Origin: Mycteria americana
Taxonomy: Eukaryota; Chordata; Aves; Ciconiiformes; Ciconiidae
DNA: 64,000 nt
NCBI RefSeq assembly: GCF_035582795.1
Contig: NC_134373.1
Span: 33,512,501-33,576,500 of the forward strand
Direction: 5' to 3'
Below are positions 56,501-64,000 of the stretch, in pieces; position 1 is the first letter of the stretch; the number at the start of each line of letters is the position of its first letter. The translations under genes were made by a program, and so were the position numbers. The notes below the pieces were generated by a model that worked only from the letters and a program-made list of their open reading frames with translations, did not search any database and had not been told where the DNA came from.

Positions 56501-59500
56501 TTACCCTCTACCATCAAAAGTACACATTTAAGCCAAAGTTTTATGTATTTAGGTTTCAACAGGTGAGCAGTTAAAAATTTGTCAGAAGCTGGGAGGAAAC
56601 AGAGAAGAGAGTTGAAGACTCAGTGGGAAGTCTTCATCATTCCTGAATGAAACAGGACTCTCAGAATTGGTTTCCAAGGCTCAGGACCTGCTGTAAAGCA
56701 GCTAGAAGTGAGTCTTTGGCATCAAGTAACAATTCCTTTCCAGAAGCAACAATACTGAACCTCTTGTACTGTGCTTCTCTGCACTAATGCTATAGAAGTT
56801 AAGGCTGAGGATCTGGTCTTGGCACAACATTGTATACAAAGAGGATACAATGAAGTCCAGAATTAAGGATTATCAAATATGATGTGTATCGCAGTGCTGG
56901 TAACTCATCTAAATTGTAAAGATTGCATTTAGGAGGGGAGCTACTCAGAGAGAATGGGAAGCTTTATCCATTGCTTAGAGCTGTGGTTGTGTGTAGCTTG
57001 TTCAAGAAAAAAGGGAGAAAGACATTCTTCCCTATACCCACCATTTACATCACAGTAGCAAAATGCAGTATTTGGGAGAAAAAGTAAGCAGAAGCAAAGA
57101 GAGAGGAGGCGTGAATGACAGAGTGGCTTCTGAATCCCTCCAAAACTGAGGGGGAAGGAATCTGGTGGTCAGGTCTCCAATGGACAGGAAGGTTACCACA
57201 AACAAGCATATTCCTCCCATCCCAGTGTGGGAGGTCAGGCTGGAACACCTCAGCATGGAAAGAACCCCTGCAGCAGCAGAAAGGATAACATGACTTGCTC
57301 TGATGTCTGGAGGCTCTCTGTCCAAAGTATAAAATAAAGACAACCCCACACACAATCAAGTATTTCTGTGCTGCATTCCCCCTTGGACCTCCTAGACTTC
57401 CACTGCGGTGGGGGTGGGCTTTCAATCACTGTTTTGAACCCCTAGACACCTAGATTCTGATGGTGGAGAGATTATTTCTTTTTAACCACAGCTAGTTTCA
57501 GTTGCTACGATACTGCATAATCCAGAATGTTGTTTTGCAAGCATGGAAGAAGAATATAAATTTTACCTTGAGATACTTGTTATTTTTTATCTTCTTCGCT
57601 CCACATTCACCATTCGAATACTCAAAGTGGTGTTTCTGAATTAGTAAAAGAGTATTTAAAAACAATTAATTTGTGGGCTTTAAAAAAAAAGGTTAGGAGT
57701 GAAAACTCCCTGCATGTGGTTTGTACTTACTGGAAGGTTGAAGGCGCTGTCCAAGTAGACTATCAGAATAGCTGTAGACAGACCCTTCTTATCCTGTGAA
57801 GGCCAGGAAAGAGAAAACAAAACAAAACACAGAGTAGGCATGATCACCCATCAAGGACAACGTAAATCACAACACAAATTCAAAGGACAGTTTCTGAAAG
57901 CTAAGCAGCTCTTCACCTTTCTCCTAAAACTTGCAATTTAGAGGAGCAAAAAAGGATGACGGTTTTAAGCAGACCAGTGAGAAGGGGTGTAAGTCTTTTC
58001 AATTCACTGGCCTTAATGTCTTCAATCTCTCTAGTGCAGAACTGGCTGGATTCCCCAGTGCAGCAAGACACCTAAAAACATGCTCAACCACATACATCAA
58101 CATCAGTAATCCAGTGTCAGCAGAACAAAGCCTGGAAACAAATTTTATCCACTTCAGTGGAACTCAGATGCTTTTTCTTGATTATGAAGAAGCAGCATCC
58201 TTGGGAGATGGGCTTTATCCAAGCAATTCTGCTGGACAAGTAAGACACCATTTGGAACCATGGCCCTACCAAGCACCAGTGCTGGATACTTGTCTATGAA
58301 TACTACAGGTTATAGACAGGGGTCCTACACAGATCCTAGATGAAGCGGGAAGGGGAAGAATTATCAAAGAAAGGAAGTGTGAGAGGCCACTTTGCAGTGA
58401 GTCAAACAAAGCTTTGCTAATTCAAGCAAAACCAGCTGCCAGATTTGAGTTACTCCGGAATTACCAAGGGACCTGGGCAAGCAAATGCCCTTCCTCTTTG
58501 GGAGGGGCGAGGGGGGCGAAAATCACATCAAAACTTTGTCAGACAAAAATAAACTCTCATGAGTTTGCCTGGCATTCCTAATTTTACACAGTCCTGTGTT
58601 GATCACTGGACAGGGATCAGAGTATCTGAATCCTTTAAGCAAATATACTCACCTCATGTAGCTTTTCTTGGTCATTTACTAGTGAAAGCCACTCCACTTT
58701 TAAATGCAAGTGTCCGCTTGTTGTCTTACTTAAGGGAAACCACTAAATGGAGACAACAAAGAGTAACTTGAGAACGGTGAGGCAGAATAATTTTTATATA
58801 TATGTTCCAGTCTCTGAGACTTACGTACAATAGACAATATGAACTGTACTTTGAGCACCTTAGCTTCGTTTTTGACATTTAGATTGCAGCATGTCCATCT
58901 ACTTAGAAAGACAAGCCAGAACGACCGAAAATAAGTTACTCATATACATGCAAAGCACATGGATATTTCCAACCAGCAGCAGCACAAGACAGGCACCCTG
59001 GCATTGTCTGCAGAGTGCTGGGTTGCAGGGTGAACCACAATAAGATTGGATCATTTCTTCCCTCAGCAATCAGACTGCTGCACCAAACTTTATCTGTAGC
59101 CTTGTACAAAACATTTGGTACATACAGGACACAAGATACCAACACAAGATACCGCACTGCTGGCTCAGCGTAACCTCAGGGCTGTCTGAGGTTGCCAGCT
59201 TGATTGTAAAAATTCTTGTAATGGCTACTTTAAGTTTTCTGAGTGAAGGTATTTTCTTTTTGTGAAAATACCACAGTGCAAGTGTGCAAGGAAGCTTTAA
59301 GCACACAGAAACAATGTAGTAGCAGAGGGAGAGCACAAATGAGTACATGTAAGGGTACACCACCAACCACATCTAGAAATAAGCTGTGATCTTTACCTCA
59401 TCAACAGTTCTGTCATTCATTACATCCACTAGGCTTATAAGCAAGCTGAAAGACAAAAAGCAAACATTTCAGTGTATATTTAGGCATACAGCATACTGCT

Positions 59501-61786
59501 GTTGGGGGGGAGAAGAAACCACCACCAAAAAAGCCCACACTCAAATCTGTTCCAAATAACAACCTCTCCACATTACCTGTGTGCATGTGTGCTGGAAGGC
59601 ACTTACACTTCTGAAGTCTCCCCCTTGAAATACTTCCAAAACTAAAATAAATTTGAAGTATATCTCAAGTCGTGTAGTAACCATCACTTCTAATGGCTTC
59701 CTAGGATTCCCTGCAGGAGTCTGGGACCATTCTCTACCTCGTTCAAAGTTAGTTGCACTAGGAACTAGTAACTTGGTATCAACATCTGGACAAAGGGAAT
59801 AGCTTCCTTCAATATTAAATTTCCGGTACAAATAATCTGGGTGTCCCGTTGCCGAGGCTACTGGACCCCAAGCAAGGGTCATGCTAACTTACCTGCCCAT
59901 AAAGTCATCTTTATCTGGATCTTCATCATACAAGTCCACTTCTAAGTCCTGACCAGGCACTTCATGAACAACAAACTGGAGGAGAAAGAGGTATTGATTA
60001 AAAATAAAAAGCATTCACATAGGTTCATATAGACTCAGGCTGTGGACAAGAACATGACACTTCACAGCTGTGTAACACATTAAGGACATTCCCTGCTGTT
60101 TCGTGGCTAATTGTGTAACAAATACAATTGATTATAGGTGAAAATATTTCAAAACCAGTTTGCTTGGTTTTGACCTACAAGTTAAGCCCCTCAAACTGGT
60201 ATCCCTAATAAGCAGAGGAGAATCAATGCTAGAGCAGACTACAGCTGCACAGACTGCTGCACTGATTGATATTTAAAGCACTGCTTTGCACCTCCTCCAA
60301 AAACCCACATATGTAAATCAGATCAACTTGAATGACATTTCAAGTTGGCAATGTAAATTTGAACTTGTTTAAGGGACAGAAATGCCTCAATCAAGTAACA
60401 AGGAAGTCCACCTGCTCCAGTGCTGTCAGCTAAGAGAAGGTCCTCCAAGCACAGGGATGTAAACGGCTGTGCATCCTACAGATGGAAAGATCAAAAGATT
60501 CAGTACCTCAAACGTCTCATTCCAAATGGGGTTAAGATCTCGGGAAACTGTCTTGCTTCGATACTGCACCGTGCCAACGCGAAGAAGAGCATACGGGTCA
60601 GACTTCCCCCTGATTGCACCAAGGAAACTGTCTTTCTGGACAAGGTTTTCAGCTTCTAGCAGATGAACCCTTATTACTCCCTGAATAAAATAAGATACAA
60701 AATTGGTCACGAAAATGCGGACTTTGGATAATTATAATATGCTACCTCCTAAAACTAGTTATTTCAGGCAGCAAGGGTAGTCAGCATGACAGTTTTGCAA
60801 AGACATGTATTTTGATGCAGTATATTTCCAATGACAGCTGTATTAAAACACTTTTTCTACCATTTACGTAGAGAAAAAACAAAACAAAACAAAAACCTTA
60901 AACAGATACACAATCCAACCTAGATAATTGGGTAGAAAATATTCTTCAATTTATTTTTAAATCAGAAACATACATATACACACAGGATTACAGCCACAGT
61001 CAAATCAAGTGTAGAGTAAAGATCAATTCCCACTGACTGAAGGAGGAACTAAACACCCATTGGCACGTTCTTTATTGCAGAGTGGCCCTTCAACTTCAAT
61101 TTGGTGATGCAAGTTTGCAATAGGGAGCATCCCTTTATCATTCATTTATATTTATCCTCATTAATTAGTGTATTAGGCATTTGATGGATGAAGGAGACTG
61201 AAGATCTGGATATGTCAAGCATTTAAGAGATTTGTCATTGGGGGTTTTTTTCCTGAATTTTCTTCTGTAACAAAGAGATGTCAACCCTTCACAGCATTAG
61301 TAAAAAAAAATTAAGTAGCCTGACACTCATTGCTTGCTCATGTATTACCTTCTCTAACTGAAGATCTGTGGTATTCTCAAATGAGACTAAAGGTTTAAAT
61401 TGGTAAATGAGCTCAGTGTCTAAACAGACTTCTTATGCCATGTATAGAGGGTAGGACCCCCCCAGCCCCTCCCCCCCCCCCCCCAAATTATGAACTATCC
61501 AACATCTGCTTTTATATTTCTGAAATATTACCTGCAGAAAGCCTACAATCCAGGTTGAAACAGCTGATGGAGGAACCCAAGACACTAAGCTTGCATGCAT
61601 CCACATTGCGGCAAATGCACACTCAGGTAGATTAACACCCTCACTGAAAAAAAAACACAACTCACATGCGGGATCGGGAACCTCAAGTGGGCAATGTTCA
61701 CATTCTTTTTCAGAGGCACTGTGATCCTGTTTGGTAGAACCAGCCGTGCAGCAATGAAGTCTTGAATTAGTGAGTCTGACATTACA
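47580..61786 (-). CDS. ESYT3: ESYT3, extended synaptotagmin (3' part, 16 exons)
   Basis: Exons on the minus strand: 61786→61666, 60680→60507, 59975→59893, 59445→59397, 58742→58653, 57793→57731, 57635→57567, 56301→56236, 54851→54765, 53913→53764, 53226→52784, 51589→51500, 50936→50805, 49315→49210, 48589→48540 and 47616→47580 (TGA). All phases agree, giving 602 aa. Order: end of the lipid-transfer SMP domain (FIAARLVLPNRITVPL); C2A (GVIRVHLLEAENL, GKSDPYALLRVG, DLYDEDPDKDDFMG with its calcium-site acids); C2B (ILIVYLDSAFNLP, FVLLTVGNKTQKSK); a 148-residue Ser/Pro/Glu-rich linker; C2C (NRGVDPYVRIYLLPD, NPQYDEKFEFF); and the Lys/Arg-rich end TRSRRKKN. The family tethers ER to plasma membrane. The membrane anchor and most of SMP lie beyond the right edge. 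Assigned to ESYT3 rather than ESYT2 by its FAIM-CEP70 neighbours. Confidence 0.93.
48149..48165. repeat. Short AT microsatellite
   Basis: An (AT)n run of about 8 units in the last ESYT3 intron. Confidence 0.85.
49369..49419. repeat. Spaced 18-bp direct repeat
   Basis: AGCATCAGTGGCCAGAAC occurs at 49369-49386 and 49402-49419, again with a 33-bp period, just upstream of an ESYT3 exon (minus sense) in the intron. Confidence 0.85.
54852..56235 (-). other. ESYT3 intron within C2B
   Basis: A 1.4-kb intron. It has a moderately GC-rich middle (about 55080-55300) and open frames on both strands without domain content. No exon or repeat was accepted. Confidence 0.45.
61457..61484. repeat. C-rich tract
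   Basis: C7, then AGCCCCT, then C14, in an ESYT3 intron about 180 bp downstream (gene sense) of the end of the first listed exon. Probably length-variable. Confidence 0.9.
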
Positions 61787-61920
61787 CTGCAGGCGGGGGG
61801 AAAAAAAAAAAGCACCCTAAATCTCTACAATTGATCACAATTTTAGTTAGAATGAAAGAATGAGGCACAGCGAAAGAAACGGGCACTGCGAAATGAGTGA
61901 TACTGCCTCCCTTCCCCCAA

Positions 61921-62106
61921 AGTTACCAAGCATTGGAAGGGGCTGCCCAGGGAAGTGGTGGAGTCACCATTCCTGGAGGTTTTTAAGACGTGTAGATGTT
62001 GCACTTAGGGACATGGTTTAGTGGTGGACTTGGCAGTGCTAGGTTTATGGTTGGACTCGATGATCTTAAGGGTCTTTTCCAACCTAAATGATTCTATGAT
62101 CCTATG
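61921..62106 (+). mobile_element. CR1 LINE 3' end fragment
   Basis: GCATTGGAAGGGGCTGCCCAG through GGGACATGG to CCAACCTAAATGATTCTATG is a CR1 3' tail. It lies in an ESYT3 intron, antisense to the gene. It is related to the 4862 and 24070 copies but more diverged, with a small deletion and ATTCTATG tail words. Confidence 0.9.
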
Positions 62107-64000
62107 GAAGAGTGCCTACGTACAACTGTGCATGGGCAGAAAAAACTTATGCTTGTGACATGTAGCTTAGAATAAGAGGAAATGCAGAGGACAGTTCAAC
62201 ACGAGAACCAATCACCAAGGGTGGATGTGGATCACTGTGGAAGGTTAGGCTGTCTCTGATCAATAATTTGCATCGAGTTGAGCTGCGGCAGAGGAGAATA
62301 TGAGCATGGGGCTGCCTCTCAAGATCCCTTTCAATCTTATTCCCTATCGTTCTGTACATAATCACCATTGCTTTGTGGCACACATGGTGCAAGTGCCTAC
62401 TTGCACACAGGGACGTTCCAGCCTAGGGTTACTAGGGCTGGATGTGAATTTGGCTCTAGCAGGTTGTAAACGATGAACGGGAGCTTAGGCCATATGACGA
62501 GATCGTCACACACCCAAACAAGTCATACAAACTCATGTGCCTTCTGGGTTTCCTTGGGAATGCCGACACCAGAGACGGACAAGGTGAGGAGGGAATCAGG
62601 AATTTTCAGCATTTTACAGGAGGTTCAAGACCTCGAGGTAGTTTGTTTTTAGACTTAGAACATGGCCCCAGCGCACACTGCTGTCTGCTCTTGGCCACAT
62701 GCCGAGACCTTACTGTAAAATGGAAGGACAAGCCAGCCACATTCAAAGCAAAATGAGTTTTGCTTTTTTTGTTTTTATAGAAGACCAAGCAAAAGATGAG
62801 ATTCTGTATCTCGGTATATTTTGCACTAAGAAGGAAAATCTTGTTTGAAGTAACTGGAAACTGGACCTTTGGCACCCAGGAGATCACACTGGCTGAACTG
62901 AGGGTACTGTCTGTCTTGGAGTTCAGGGAACTTTCCGGTCTAATTAAAACTTACACATTTTTAAGCTTTTCAGTTTAAATCTTTTCTTTAGAATTGCTCT
63001 ATTTGTATGGTAGGGGCAACTAATTTGACCTGTTTCTCCTGAGCAAGAAGTATATAGCTATTACAGATGTCTGGTACTCTCCAGGTGATTAATGAAAGGA
63101 TTTCAACATACTACTACAACTCAGCATGAGCAGAAGACAATATTAAGAGGAAAACCCAAGAGCACCAAACATCCATAAGACTTTCATCCTCTTGATAAAT
63201 CTAGTGCTTATAAGGCAGCTTCTCAGGGTAAGACTGTGCAACAAAATTGTCACAGTTCACAGGTGAGGCTGGATTCACACAGAAGGAAAGTCCTCTCCTA
63301 CTCCAAATGTGAAACCAAGAGCCTGAAAGCCCTTGGTCAGGCTGTTGGCCTCCCTGTCAAAAAAACCCCACAGGAAGGTCACAGAATTGTCCCTTCTCTC
63401 CAGTCTCAGGGTACACCCAAATAAACACAGCTTGTACACGAGGACAGGTGACTGCATCCAGTTTCTTTACTCTCTTAAGTAAGCCCGATTCATTTGAAAG
63501 GGAGAGCTCTTGTTCAACCTGTACTTCAGCCTATTCACGGTCAGGCATGTTTTGCTCCCAGCTTTCATGTGCAGTGCTGATGAACAAGCAAGGGTTTCTG
63601 TGTTCAAATCCCTGGGAGAGAACCAGGGAGTGAAAATTTAGGACACCAAATTTGCACTTAATTATATGAGAGGCTGTAGGTTGGAACACCTACATACCTT
63701 CTCCCTGCAAGGATTAAGGAAACCATGTTACAAAAGAACAGATTAATTTCTCTGATAAAAACTGGAGCTCTCAGGGCAAACTTCAGGGCAAAAGGCCAGT
63801 CTGGCCTCAAATTAAGAGAAAAAGAAAGCTTCCTCTCACTCAACATCAAAGGTCTTCAGAGGCCCTTTAATGCATAAACTGGCACCTAAAGTAGCCAGCC
63901 ACTTCCTATGAATCTGCAAACCATGAGCTGCAAGGGAAGAGGGGAACAAGTGTCTGCATTTGCATTTAAAGGGAGAAAGGCAATGGCTGAGTAACCAAAT
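62107..64000 (-). other. ESYT3 intron continuing past the window edge
   Basis: I searched for the preceding SMP exon (expected to end near a LLDIPG-type segment) and did not find it. The sequence looks like intron with no recognisable exon, RNA gene or further CR1 tail. Confidence 0.5.

Noticed and set aside
47580-61786. Assignment to ESYT2 or ESYT1 instead of ESYT3
   Set aside because: The domain order fits ESYT2 or ESYT3, but the gene lies next to CEP70 and FAIM in the orientation known for ESYT3. ESYT1 has more C2 domains.

Overview
This is a vertebrate nuclear window, and almost certainly a bird. The evidence is split genes with GT-AG introns, CpG-island promoters, and several CR1 LINE copies. 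The CR1 copies carry the avian-type 3' end (a CCAACCTATATGATTCTGTG-like tail followed by short ATTCTGTG repeats). All genes were rebuilt by hand from splice sites and reading phase; no alignment or transcript data were available.

Layout. (1) 1-962, minus: the first two coding exons of a PARP14-like gene that runs off the left edge. (2) 2863-9998, minus: a complete DTX3L (5 coding exons, about 743 aa: N-terminal domain, RING, Deltex C-terminal domain). (3) 10120-25032, plus: a complete PARP9 (10 coding exons, about 806 aa: two macrodomains and a PARP-like fold). It is divergent from DTX3L, with only about 120 bp between the two start codons and a strong interferon-response-type motif between them. 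The last PARP9 intron holds a long, broken CR1 LINE (about 20.94-24.27 kb). (4) 27712-31550, minus: a complete FAIM (179 aa), with an upstream cassette-like exon at 32232-32289 that would add an in-frame N-terminal extension resembling the long isoform. (5) 34895-46144, plus: a complete CEP70 (16 coding exons, about 584 aa), divergent from FAIM across a CpG island. (6) 47580-61786, minus: the last 16 coding exons of ESYT3 (end of the SMP domain, then C2A, C2B, a linker and C2C). Its 5' exons lie beyond the right edge. CEP70 and ESYT3 are convergent, as are PARP9 and FAIM.

How the genes relate. PARP14, DTX3L and PARP9 form an interferon-linked ADP-ribosylation/ubiquitin module. PARP9 and DTX3L are known to form a heterodimer, and PARP14 is a related macrodomain PARP. 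Both the DTX3L/PARP9 gap and the PARP14-like 5' end carry ISRE-type motifs close to the start codons, which fits coordinated induction. FAIM, CEP70 and ESYT3 are a separate neighbourhood (apoptosis and proteostasis, centrosome, ER-plasma membrane contact). Their order and orientations match the mammalian block, but here the block abuts PARP9.

The remaining DNA is intron, UTR and repeats: five or six CR1 pieces, a probable solo LTR inside DTX3L intron 2, a C23 homopolymer, several short direct duplications and a long hairpin beyond DTX3L. I found no wholly unknown gene system. The items most worth checking are the FAIM long-isoform exon, the shared first-exon module of DTX3L and the PARP14-like gene, and the paired interferon-type promoters.
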